A DNA stretch of 64,000 bases from Sphaerolaimus hirsutus (lineage: Eukaryota; Nematoda; Chromadorea; Monhysterida; Sphaerolaimidae): positions 10,250,762 to 10,314,761 of the forward strand of contig OZ038454.1 of assembly GCA_964036195.1 (NCBI GenBank). The letters are read 5' to 3'. Positions 1 to 10,180 of the stretch are shown piece after piece. The notes under the pieces were generated by a model, which was given only the letters and a program-made list of their open reading frames with translations, was not told where the DNA came from and did not search any database. A program made the translations under genes and the position numbers. The number at the start of each line of letters is the position of its first letter. Position 1 is the stretch's first letter.

Positions 1-16
1 CTCAACGCCCACCGAC

Positions 17-192
17 CAGATATCAAGCTAGCGAAAAGAAGTATGTGCAGCCAATGGGCCTCATGCATGGTGTCCGTGAAGAGGCCGGGGATGGCGGCCA
101 GCCCGATCAGCGAGCCGCCGATGGCGAGCGTGTTGAACAGCGTGCCCAGCACCGCGTAGACCAGGATCGTGCCCAGGTTGTCGAAGAACGCC
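17..192 (-). CDS. NHE exon (transmembrane segments after MPNR)
   Basis: The exon follows the acceptor CCCCCCAG. It encodes AFFDNLGTILVYAVLGTLFN and then LLFASLIS. Stopping at a GTCGGT donor leaves one base, G, consistent with the Ala of the family SLISAVDPVAV motif. Reading through the donor instead breaks the motif, which supports the splice site. Confidence 0.85.
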
Positions 193-1754
193 CTGGGGGG
201 TGCGCGGGTGAAATTGAACTGGCCACATATTTATGACCTTGAGTTTCTCCCGCGGGCCACACTCGGACCCTGTAAAATGTCAAATGTTATGCAATTGTGT
301 CAAAAGTCACGTAAACATTCATGAAAAATGTCAAACAACCGGTAAAAAGTAAAAGAAAATTTGACATTGCACCTTGGGTTTTACCGACTGTTGATATTTT
401 ACGTTGCATGACATTTTACAGGGTATTTGAACGACTTTTGACACTTTGCGTGAGATTTTACATATTACCAGGCATTTTACACGGTCTGGGAGTGGCTCCC
501 GAACTATTTGCTTACCATATTTCTTCGATTTTATAGACTGTTCATTTATATTGGCTTGCTCGATTACTTTGCCGTGCTTGTTTACATTGCCCCCCAAAAG
601 AGCTTGTGAAACAATACATTGGGAGTCAATAAAATCGAAGAAATACGGTAATTGTCTTGATAGTAGTGACGGAATTGGAATGGCGTGGCTCTTTTTTTCG
701 TGGCGCGCCTTTTAGACGACGCCTAAGGCTACACGCGGTGCAGCCAAAGGAGGACCTTCCCTCTGGTATTCCGACAAAACTAGGTATACTCGGCGGACCG
801 AAAAGTATGTGCAGAATCCTACCATAAATTAATGAACAAAATGTTACTATAAATTTCATAATTTATCATTCGATAGTAAAAACAAAATATTATGATGAAA
901 AAAACTATATAATTGTTGGTTCATTATTCAGAAGGGTTATGGTAGGTTTCCATACTTGTGATGTGTGATGTCCGCCGAGTATACTTCTTAAACAGCGCAC
1001 CTGTTAGGCATGAAATAGCCCGCATCAAACACAATGGGCGGCAGCAGAAACAGGAAGAACTCCTCCTTGCGCAGTTCCAGCTTAGCCGCGCTCGTCGAGT
1101 CGATCAGCACGGCTATCACGCCCACGATCAAGCCGAGTATGATCAGCAGCGAGCTGTCGGGCACGTGCTGCGACACGATCACCCGCTTGTCGCCGTAGTT
1201 GAAGCCGAGAAAGTGGAAGAACACCTGCGTCATGGGTTTTTGGTTGATGGCGCATTTTTGGCACCCGGCTACAGGCCCAGTATCTATACGCCCAGTGCCC
1301 GTAAAGTATAGAGTTAAGTGTCAAATGTCATTTAAAATGTCACGCAAAGTGTCGATTGTCATGACAAATGTAAAGTTAAGTGTCAATTGTCGTGCAAATT
1401 TCAACAATTATATCTTCTTTTTTTTTGTTTGATTGACATTTTACATGCCATTTGACACTTTACTTTTTTACACTTTACAGTGTCTGGGACTACCCCCAGG
1501 TAGCACTCACAGACCGTGTAAGATGCCCAGTCAAATGTCGTTGCCGTGTACATGACTTTTGACATTTTCCATGACACTTGACATTTTACACGGTCTGGGA
1601 GTTTTTCCAGATTATCTGTGCATGAGACTCGCCTTGGCGTAGCTACACAGAAGCAGCCACAGCGCTATCGTAAACGGATACTGCACGTGGTGCCACTGCC
1701 AGGAAACGATCTCATAGCTGTCGACTTTCTCTTCGACGTCGCCGCCATGTCCAC
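17..1754 (-). CDS. Na+/H+ exchanger (SLC9/NHE family), partial, three exons
   Basis: Members of this family swap sodium for protons across a membrane. Three exons join in phase in the order 1754-1633, 1224-1001 and 192-17. The joined protein covers the early part of the transporter domain: a segment with WQWHH and ALWLLL, then the strongly conserved PDSSLLIILGLIVG and LLPPIVFDAGYFMPNR, then FFDNLGTILVYAVLGT and LLFASLIS. These are hallmark NHE strings. The final codon is split after G, consistent with the usual Ala-Val-Asp-Pro continuation in an exon beyond the window. The gene runs off the left edge. Its signal-peptide and N-terminal exons were not recognised upstream. The first intron appears to use a GC donor. 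The subtype is not resolved. Confidence 0.9.
253..501. mobile_element. Introner-family inverted-repeat element in NHE intron
   Basis: The ends are imperfect inverted repeats (CTCGGACCCTGTAAAATGTC on the left; the complement of the right end reads ACTCCCAGACCGTGTAAAAT). Internally it is made of short words such as TGTCAAATGT and TTTGACA in both orientations. It belongs to the family that interrupts Argonaute exons at 29387 and 30130. Confidence 0.7.
784..985. mobile_element. TATACTCGGCGGACC-type MITE
   Basis: A short inverted-repeat element bounded by TATACTCGGCGGACC and its complement GTCCGCCGAGTATA. It has an AT-rich centre and no coding capacity. Other copies lie near 6598, 23764, 33491 and 48080. 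Confidence 0.7.
1001..1224 (-). CDS. NHE exon (transporter core)
   Basis: The exon runs from an acceptor GACGCAG to a donor GTGCGC and encodes 74 codons plus two bases. It holds VPDSSLLIILGLIVG and FLLPPIVFDAGYFMPNR, among the most conserved strings of animal Na+/H+ exchangers. The split AG/G codon restores the Arg of MPNR at the junction with the next exon. An unrelated transposon ends only about 15 bases from the donor. Confidence 0.9.
1290..1611. mobile_element. Two adjoining introner-family elements in NHE intron
   Basis: A first copy runs from about 1290 to CTGGGACTACCCCCAG at 1500. A second starts at once with a degenerate CACAGACCGTGTAAG end and closes with CACGGTCTGGGAGTTTTTCC near 1610. 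Both contain the TGTCAAATGT / ACATTTGACA words. They fill most of the 1225-1632 intron. Confidence 0.6.
1633..1754 (-). CDS. NHE exon (N-proximal transmembrane segment)
   Basis: The exon follows an acceptor ending CCCGCAG and starts with the last two bases of a split codon, then 40 codons. An acidic stretch (GGDVEEKVDSYEIV) leads into WQWHHVQYPF and a hydrophobic segment ALWLLLCSYAK. It must end after AAG for the next exon to continue as VFFHFLG, matching the family pattern AKIxFHL. The bases after AAG are GCGAGT, so the donor is GC rather than GT. Confidence 0.8.
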
Positions 1755-1831
1755 CTGCGGGAAAAGATTATCGTGTTGGGTTTTCACTCCTAGTGATTCG
1801 GTTGTGATGGGGCTTGGCGCCGCAGGCACCA

Positions 1832-3178
1832 CCGTATTTCATCCAAATACCTCCCCTTGAATTAACCACCTCAAAATTTGCTGGCGAAGTAATTAACGTA
1901 TTTCGATGGAATATGGTATTTTGAATGGGGATGGTCCGGCCGTAAAGTAAACCCGGCCGTAAAGTAGAGGGTGCTACTTTAGTTTTGTACTCAGGAAAAC
2001 GTAAAAATGAGTATACGTGAGAGCGAGAGTCGTCGCTATCCCTACCCATCGCGAATTCTACAATTTCCAATGTTATTTTACGCTATTTTTTCAGCCGTTT
2101 ATATTCGTGTGAGTGATTTTTTGCTTTTTATGCACTCAAAAATGTTCTCAATCACGTTTTCTGTAACCGCGTACTTTCAAAGTACGCGAGTAAGTGATTA
2201 CCGGTATTTTTTCGGGAGGAAACGTAAACGTATTTACGCAGCACTCAAGTATACGTATTTTTCGAGTAAACGTAAATACGTTTGTACAACTATGCCTTAC
2301 GGTCGGATTTACTTTACGGCCGGGTTTACTTTACGGCCGAGTTCTCGCCATTTTGGGGGGAATCTCTTGGCCGGCAGGTTTGATTTTCTTTAAATTACCT
2401 GTCTCAGCATCTTCAGCTGTGCAGCTATTTGTGCCATAAATTAACAGCATCAATGATGCTATTAAAATGGGCCGCCATCGTTCATCAACCGCCATTCTTA
2501 GTTTCTACCTGTGACATTTAGATTATGCTTGAAACTTTTTTCATGTTCAACAGTTGGAAAATATATCGAGCGTAAAATATTAGATACCTTGACATTATCA
2601 TAACTGTTCGCAATAAATAGTGATATGAAAGCGCCATGACGCCTAGCGCCAAAGCAACAAGTGTCATGGCGCTTTACTGCGCTTGCTTGGCACTATTTTG
2701 CTGTGCCGCCATTGGCGCTTGGCGCCATGCCCACGAGAAGCGTCAGGGCGCTTTTTACATCAATAGCAATGAAACTCTTCGAAGTGAGTGTGTATTCTTT
2801 TGTATAAGGTAGCGGAAGTATGCAACTTTGCTCAAGGTCACATTTTTCAGTGTTCGTCCGAAATTTTCCTTATTTTCCACTGGAAAAGTGATTCATAGAA
2901 ACGTGAAATGGACAAGTAACGTGAGCCGATTCTGAGTGCCTAGTTCATAAATTGCGCCAACGCCGATAAAAATTCGAAAACTGCACTGAAATCTCGAAAA
3001 CTCAAAAATCATCTTTGAACGCATTTGAGTTGACAGGAATATGTTTTTTCTGATCCCCATCAATAGTTGTTGACAAAGACCGCATGTGGTAAACTCAAAA
3101 GCGTTCAAAGGTGATTTATGAGTTTTCAAAATTTTGATCGAAAACTAGTGTGTACACAGAATCATTCACTACAGGGGA
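1832..3178. other. Gene-free repeat-rich stretch
   Basis: A partial copy of the CCGTATTTCCTCGAAATA family lies at the start. Around 2630-2760 are copies of the GGCGCC word array, and 2890-3140 holds an inverted repeat built on TGAACGCATTTGAGTTGACA, whose relative is near 23020-23140. No exon was recognised. Confidence 0.5.
1935..2341. mobile_element. CGGCCGTAAAGTAAACC inverted-repeat element
   Basis: The left end carries two head-to-tail copies of CGGCCGTAAAGTA, and the right end carries the complementary TACTTTACGGCCG twice. The interior is rich in ACGTAAA / TTTACGT words. There is no coding content. Confidence 0.6.
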
Positions 3179-3346
3179 CAGTCCCAAGCCGTGTAAAGTG
3201 TAAGGACAGGTGTGTCAAATCACATGGCAGATTTCAATAAAAAGATTTTTTTATAGATCGACACTTTGCAGCACAATTGACAAATTTGTATGACGTTTTA
3301 CATGACATTTGACAATTGACACTCTATAGGTCTTGGGAATGGCACT
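3179..3346. mobile_element. Introner-family element
   Basis: It begins CAGTCCCAAGCCGTGTAAAG and ends with the inverted form (ATAGGTCTTGGGAATGGCAC). The TGTCAAAT / ATTTGACA words lie just inside. It lies between genes or in an unrecognised NHE intron. Confidence 0.65.
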
Positions 3347-3768
3347 AAGAGTGGAGTACACCGCACAGGTTATTTTTAGAAAGCACGGTGCCCCACACAG
3401 ATAAACGATTTAAAAATTTACTCGGCCAGATCTTCCGATCAGCCAAACCACACACTAGACTATAGTCATTAAAAAAGTAAATGTGCATCTTATACTCGTC
3501 ATTAGTTCGCATGAGGAGTTGATCGAATCAAAGTGTCAATCGCTCAGCGTGTGTTGATGAAACAAGTATGAACCCGCTAAAAATGTAAATACATCGGTAC
3601 CGATATGATAAATACGTATCAGTTTCCCCGCGGCGCGGAGATCGATCAATTCACACAGATTGTGGCACGTTTCTCCGATGTCGCCCTTGCGGGCTCACTG
3701 TCTGGAGATGTTTTGGAACACCGCAGAACGCAGTACACATTAATTATGGCGCCTGACGCCGACGCCAG

Positions 3769-4042
3769 AGGCCAGTTCCGCTAGTGGAGCGGTGAGAAGT
3801 AAAATGGCAAAAGCGAAGTGAAATGTCAAAAGCGAAGTGATATGGCAAAAGCGAAGTGAAATGGCAAAATCGAAGTGAAATGGCAAAGGCGAATTGAATT
3901 GAGAAGTAAAATGGCAAAAGCGAAGACAAGTTACTGTTTCTTGTTTTACCTTGCTTCTGCCAATTTACTTGCCATTTCATTTCACGTTTGCCATTTCACT
4001 TTGCATTTGCCATTTTACTTCTCAATTTGCGGAACTGGCCCC
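3769..4042. mobile_element. GCCAGTTCCGC inverted-repeat element
   Basis: Terminal repeats are GGCCAGTTCCGC and GCGGAACTGGCC. The interior repeats GAAGTGAAATGGCAAAAGC and its complement. It resembles the elements around METTL25B exon 6 (near 17970 and 18610). Confidence 0.65.
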
Positions 4043-4601
4043 AGGCCGCGCCAACGCTCGCCTAAACCCATGGAAACGAATACCTATCCACACCGCGCCA
4101 GTAACGCCAACAGAGAAATGGCGCTGTCACATCACTATGCCGTAAACATCGCAGATTGACATCATAATGAGTGACGGTTTCTCAGTTCCCATATCATGAA
4201 TAGGATCGACATTCTCAGACAGTCAATGATCATCTGAGATCTGTGTTTAAAACATCTTTCTCATTCGATTAATGACTATAGTGCAATGCAGCGCCGTCGC
4301 TGAGCAATTAGGACGAGTGGCATTTTTTCATGGACGTTTTTTCTCTATGAGGGTGGCACAGTGACAAAGAAAATCCTGAATAAATGTTAATAGTAAAAAA
4401 ATTGAATTTTTGGGATAAAAATGAGTAAAAAATTTAATGTTTCCACACATTGGATGTCCGCTTCCCGAATATCATGTTGTTTCACACAACACAATGATAT
4501 GAAAACAGGGGTCATTCAAATTATGCAGTCGCACCACAGTTTGTATTAGCTGTAGCATGTATCAGTCTGAGCCAGGTAGCTTGATCATTGATCCTACACC
4601 A

Positions 4602-4715
4602 GGGGTCTCCAAGATTTTGGCCCTCGCGGGGGCTGGATAGATAGCACATCGCTCCTCCGGAGGGATAGATACATATCCAGATACATATCCATATAGGTAG
4701 ATACAGACTCCTGTC
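4602..4715. mobile_element. Partial CAGGGGTCTC-family element
   Basis: Only the CAGGGGTCTCCAAGATTTTG end is present, with the GATAGATA / CCTCCGGAGGGATAGATA words typical of the family. The other end is missing or overlaid by the element at 4731. Confidence 0.6.
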
Positions 4716-4730
4716 CTACACACTGCCAGC

Positions 4731-5364
4731 TAGGGTGTCAAAAAAATTTTTTTGCGGAAAACGAAAAAAAAATTTAAGCAGCCGGAAAACGGAACGGAAA
4801 ACGGAAAAAAATTTGCACTTGGCGGAAAAAGGAAACGGAAATGGAAAAACAATTTCAGCGGCCGGAAAACGGAAAAAGAGGCCGGAAAAACGGAAACGGA
4901 AAAATCAGATTTGCACAGAAATGGAAAACCTGGCTGAAATTTTGCCGGAAAATGGATAAAATTTGCTGAAATTTTGCTGGAAGTGGAAAAAATTTGCAGT
5001 AATTTTGCTGGAAATGGAAAATGTTTTACATCATTGACAATCTGCATGAATTTTTACCAGTTTGGCTGATCAGAAAACAGAAAGTTGAGCCAGAAAAAGG
5101 TAACATGAGGCGGAAAAATTGAGGTGGAAAATGGAAAAAAGGTGGAAAAAAACGGGAAATTGAGGCAGAAAATGGAAAAAGGCGGAAAAACTGAAAATTT
5201 AGCCGGAAAACGGAAAATGAGCCGGAAAAACAGAAAAGGAAAAAAGAGTTGCCGGAAAACGGAACGGAAAACGGAAAAAAATTTCAGCAGCCGGAAAACG
5301 GAACATAAAAGGAAAAAATTTGCTGGCGGAAAACGGAAACGGAAAACGGAAATTTGACACCCAA
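4731..5364. mobile_element. TAGGGTGTCAA hAT-like MITE with GGAAAACGG arrays
   Basis: The 634-bp element starts TAGGGTGTCAA and ends TTTGACACCCAA. It is flanked by an exact 8-bp duplication, CTGCCAGC (4723-4730 and 5365-5372). Nearly the whole body is degenerate GGAAAACGGAAA tandem words. Open frames through it are low-complexity Lys/Glu products and not genes. Confidence 0.85.
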
Positions 5365-5530
5365 CTGCCAGCTGTCCAATTGAGTGACAAACTTTGAGAC
5401 AATGTTTGAATATTCAGGAAAATTTGAAGATCCATCTGCAGCATTTCATGCATCCTAGGTATGTTAAAAGTGCCTTATTTCAGAATTTATTTTTCACTCT
5501 AAATGTGAAGATTCGTCAATTTTCTGATTG

Positions 5531-6190
5531 CGTCCTGCACGGTAGATTTCCGATGAGCATCTCCCCAATGAACATCTTTACTGATGAACATCCAATTGAG
5601 ATGATCATTCATACATAGTGGATGATCATCGTTAAATAATGATGAACACCTGATGAACATCTCACGTGACGTGTGCGTCTGTTGTAACCTAAATATGTCG
5701 GCAATGGTCAAAGTTCAAAGCTTAATTAATCATCCGTCTGTGGCGTTTTTTGGAATGCACGCCACATGCAACAAACATCAATTTCAAACGTGCAGTGACA
5801 TGAGCAATGGAGTTTTATCTCTGGTGAACTTCAGTCACTTTTTTTTTCATTCATTATCTTCTGTCGCTGTTTTTTGAATTACAAATAATCGTATTTACAT
5901 CATATCAAATGAACAAATTTATGTTCATTACCTATAGGCCAAATCGTTCAATGATTGACAGTACAATACGGCTTGCACTCACTTATCTCTTTGTACTTCA
6001 TAATCCGCATTGTCTGCTTAGATCTGACCGCATGCACTGAATACATGTGGGGAGTGGGATGTTCATCAGTACATTGAAGATGTTCATCAATACACGAGAG
6101 GTAATGAACATCTCGCACTGTAGGATGATCATTCATACCTGGGTGGGGATGTTCATTGCGGAGATGTTCATCAGTACCCTCCCTCCTGCA
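5531..6190. mobile_element. Inverted-repeat element with GATGAACATC words
   Basis: Both ends carry repeated GATGAACATC / AATGAACATC words in inverted orientation, next to a TGCA-containing terminus. The centre is unique AT-rich DNA. No transposase was recognised. Confidence 0.55.
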
Positions 6191-6597
6191 CCAAAAAAAC
6201 GGTCATGTATGTAGGTAATGTGTGAAAAATTGTTTGTCAAAATGTCAAATAACATGCAAAAAATGAGTGCCTGGTAAAGTCGAAAATAAAAGTTTACATG
6301 ACACTTTATATTTTACACCTCATTGTGAATTGTGTGACATTTTACATTTCACATGACATTTTACAGGCGGCGGGATTGGAAAGAGTCACCAACAAAGTAC
6401 TGAAAATGTAAAGGAAAAATTTGACTCCAAGAAAAAGCTAACAGGAACATAACGGCACTTTTTAGCTGACTTAAAATTTTGAAACATATACATTCAACAG
6501 TTAACTCAAAATTAGTTTCAAAGGTAAAGTGAAAACAATTTTGATACACAAAAACATTACCAGAAATACTGTTTAAAAGTCACTGGGGGAAATGTAG

Positions 6598-6868
6598 GTA
6601 TACTCGGCGGACCGCATGCTATGCATTTTTCTGAAGGAAAGACTCCATCATGACGTCATAATAAATAAAATAAGAACAGTTCCAGCAAAAAAGAAAAAAA
6701 CATTTCGGGAAAAAAAACATTCCTCGTTTGTGCGCGACTCCGCCTTTTTCTTTTTTAAATATTTTTCTTTTTGTGAAAGTGGATACATAAGTATCCAGCT
6801 CGCGCGTTATCGACCAAGACATAGATACTTTTGAGCGCATACTTTGCGGTCTGCCGAGTATACCTAGT
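6598..6868. mobile_element. TATACTCGGCGGACC-type MITE
   Basis: It is bounded by GTATACTCGGCGGACCGC and GCGGTCTGCCGAGTATAC. The interior closely matches the copy at 23764-24028, including CTGAAGGAAA and ACTCCATCATGA, so these two copies form one subfamily. Confidence 0.75.
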
Positions 6869-7460
6869 CATTTTCATACTTAAAAGCATCAAGCAAAAGC
6901 ATCTGAGCATACGTAAATATGAGTAAAAGTAAATAGAAAAAATCAGAGCCCAATAGATCTGGGCCGCGTCCTATTAAAAGTGGTACGGTACTAGCATTAG
7001 CACACTTAATTAGGTAACTAAGCCTGAAGTCAAAGGATAATAAGCAGCATCATTACATATTTGACGTTTTCAATACCGTCTACTCAGGACTCAGGAGTAC
7101 ATGCGCACAAGTGTTGAGAGGTTTAAAAAGTAATGCCGATGCAGTAATGTTTAGGTGTTATCATAAAACATGATTGGTTACCACTGAAAATTAAATTCAC
7201 CGAAACTAAATAGTTTTACGTGAGCAAAAACGGCGTTAACGAGCCAATATTTTCCGATCGATGTGATGCGGACCCGGTATAATCCATGCGCGGCGCGCCA
7301 TTGCCTTGAGCGTATTTTTTGCTGTTTTATACCCACTGCTCATTTCATCACATGCCGCGACTCTCAATCGAGCCGTCTCCAGATATTTACGCGCGCCAGC
7401 GGCTGGCGACGCGGGTGGTTGTAAAAAAGGAGGGTGAGTGTGATCATTTCGACATACTGT

Positions 7461-8775
7461 CTACTCTGGCACAAAGTGAAACTGACATGCCGCGTATGGC
7501 ATTCAGACATAAGGTGCATCTGACATGCCCTAGTTAAAAATGAGTTGTGTGGCGTGGAACTGACATGCCCATGTACATGTTGTATATGAAAAATTCTACC
7601 CAAATTTGCCTTGACCAATATTTAAAAATATTTATTTGCCTCATATGATGGAGATTGTTTTGTTGAGGTGGACATCTTTGCACAGATAACTTTTTCATTA
7701 AAGTTTTCTTGTTATTTGCATTCCCTGCTTTGACTTTTTACATTGTATTTTTTGTGCTGAAAACTATGCAATGTGGGCAATTTGAAATATTGCTTAGTGA
7801 CAACAATAATGCTGTGGAACATCTGGCTGTGACCACATGTATATGGCATCTCACTTTTAGTGATGGAAAGGCACCAGGGCACCGGTGCACGGCACTGGGC
7901 ACTGAAGGCCTCCATCACTGGTGCTGGTGCAGTGTGGTGCCCTTTTGCGAGGGTGCCCTGCCAGTGCCATCTGTTCAAATAGCACTGGTGCCAGTGCAGT
8001 GCAGTGCCATTTTTTGCCAGAGCCAAAGGTGCCAGCACTGGGCCAAAGTCAAAGGCACTGGGAAAGGCACTGGCCAAGTCTTCATAAGGCGTAAATTTTG
8101 TTCCACAGGATGTGCTGATTCATATTTATGAGAGCAACAATAAAACCATCCATTTTTAGTCTATTTTGGAAAAAATACTTTATAAATATACTTTGAAATC
8201 TACCATACCCTTCACCATTTTGTTCATAACTTGCTGTCAATTTATGACAAAATATAGTAACATTTTCTGTACAACATCCATCCCAGTCAGTAGCCAATAG
8301 TTACTTGTGTATTCAAGCATATCAAATATTTAAGCATCATTTGTAATCATTAAAATTGCTTCATAAAGTGATCGCCACATCATTCTGATTATTTTAAATG
8401 CTCAACCATCATAATCAGTAGATAGTTCATAAAAAATATGCATTCCCAAAGGTGCATCCTTTAAGAAAATACTCGATAAATACTTCAGAACTTCCAGCCG
8501 GGTGCGGTGCCTTTTGGTGCTAGCACTGGCAGCTGGCTGGTGCCCCACAGTGCCAGTGCTATTTTTTCAATGGCACCGGTGCTGGTGTGGTGCCATTTTT
8601 TGCCGGTGTTAAAGGTGCCAGGTACCATTTTGACGAGATGGCATGGCACCTGTGCCGGTGTAGTGTGGTGCTATTTTTCCGCTGCCTTTTCCATCACTAG
8701 TCATTATTGGGCATGTCAGATTCACAATATGTCAGAGTGCCATGCGCCGCATGTCAGTTCCACTTTATGTTAGAG
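7461..8775. mobile_element. Inverted-repeat element with nested GCACTGG-array element
   Basis: The outer element has arms of about 75 bp built from CTGACATGC words (7461-7535 and 8700-8775). Inside, about 7859-8701, lies a TAGTGATGG-terminated element whose subterminal arrays repeat GGTGCCAGTGC-like words. A clean 8-bp duplication around the inner element was not found. Confidence 0.6.
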
Positions 8776-10040
8776 TAGACTGTACGTTAGGTTGAATCCA
8801 CATTAAAAAGGTGGCCGTTCCAGGCCTTGTCTACGCACTCAATGTCGATCGTTCCCGTTGGGTATTTCAATCGAAAATTTGAAATACATATAACTTGAAA
8901 ATTTATCAGTAAAATCGGATTTTTGGAAACTGTAATTTTTTATGTTTGTGTAAAGCTGCATGCTTCAACACAGCTTCAGTCACTCATCGGATGTATTGAC
9001 GATGTTAATAGAAACATCAAATTAATTTTTAAAGATATTTTTCGGTTGTATTGAAATTGAAGGAAGAGTAAGGGGGCTTGAGGGCATATTCCTTGTGTTC
9101 GCTCAATGGGATGTTATACATTTTTATTTGCCAAATTTCATTTTGAAAAATGAGTGGATCATTTGATAATAATTGAATTTTCGTAGTTTGGACAACTATT
9201 GTGCGTACCTAAATACAGTACTGCCAAAAATATTTGTGAATGTGATTGTAATGTTGTTTTTTACATTTGCGTACACGTGATGCGTCCTGGGAAAAGTTAG
9301 GCATTACGGTATACTTAATGATCTGTGTGATGAATTATGTTCTGTGTGATGAATTATGGATAAATATTCCCTACTCATAATGAGATTTGTATAAGTCATA
9401 AATTATGTATTATGCCATGGTTTTGAACCAAACGATTCGTTATCTTTTTTTATATTTTGCAGTGTCATACGGTGGCGTATCAACCCATTTCATTACCAAG
9501 ACAAAAACAGCGACAGATTTATTGCCAGATCATGATAAATTTATGTGTCTCTTCAGGTCTGGCGATGTTTGGTGAATGGTGATATTTAGTAAACATCGTA
9601 GAAGGAGGAACACACCAAGCGCCATCTACAGCAGGCTACTGCTGAAAATAAAATCTGATTAGATAAGGCTTGGTTAGCAGGTGGCTATTTTTCATATAAA
9701 TATTTCAATTAAAAATTGTGTTTAAAATCAAACTGTTTTTCACCATATTGATTGTTGAAAACAATTGAAACCAAGATGGAGAACCTACAGCACGTTCAAG
9801 AAAATGTCTCACCCTCACGCAAAGCTGCAGGTGTTCCGGCAATTTTGTCCCAGATTAAACTACTTGTCAAGTTGAAAAGGCACTTGAAATTTTTAAATTA
9901 AACTTTTATCCGAATTACACGCCAAACCAGGCTGTAATACCTATGCGAAGCGCTCACGTCAAAGAATGCAAGTAATTTTCAAAAACAAAATTGGCACCTG
10001 TCCAACTCGCTTACGAAACAGCTCGCAGCCAGAACAAATC
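8776..10040. other. Upstream region of METTL25B
   Basis: AT-rich single-copy-looking DNA without recognised exons or repeats. It presumably holds the METTL25B promoter. An in-frame ATG at 9966 offers an alternative upstream start. No core promoter motif was called. Confidence 0.4.
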
Positions 10041-10180
10041 ATGGAGAAACTCGCTACCTTCGACGACACTGGCGCCAACACGGTCACCAAGAATCTGTCC
10101 GGGCTGGTGGACCTCGTCCGCACGTGGCGCCATCTTCACCAGATCCCAGTGACTGACCTTTTGGTCGTCCAGCCGTGGCT
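10041..10180 (+). CDS. METTL25B: METTL25B exon 1
   Basis: It encodes residues 1-46 plus two bases and includes LVDLVRTWRHLHQIPVTDLL, which resembles the N-terminal helix of METTL25B proteins. The donor is GTAACT. CT joined to the first T of exon 2 gives Leu and keeps the frame. The same frame is open back to an ATG at 9966, so the start is not certain. Confidence 0.75.

Noticed and set aside
4040-4150. Short hydrophobic minus-strand stretch that could be an NHE signal-peptide exon
   Set aside because: There is no in-frame ATG and no convincing splice sites. The similarity is only hydrophobicity.
4730-5453. Lys/Glu-rich and Phe/Ser-rich open frames
   Set aside because: They are translations of GGAAAACGG arrays in a TAGGGTGTCAA MITE with an exact target duplication.
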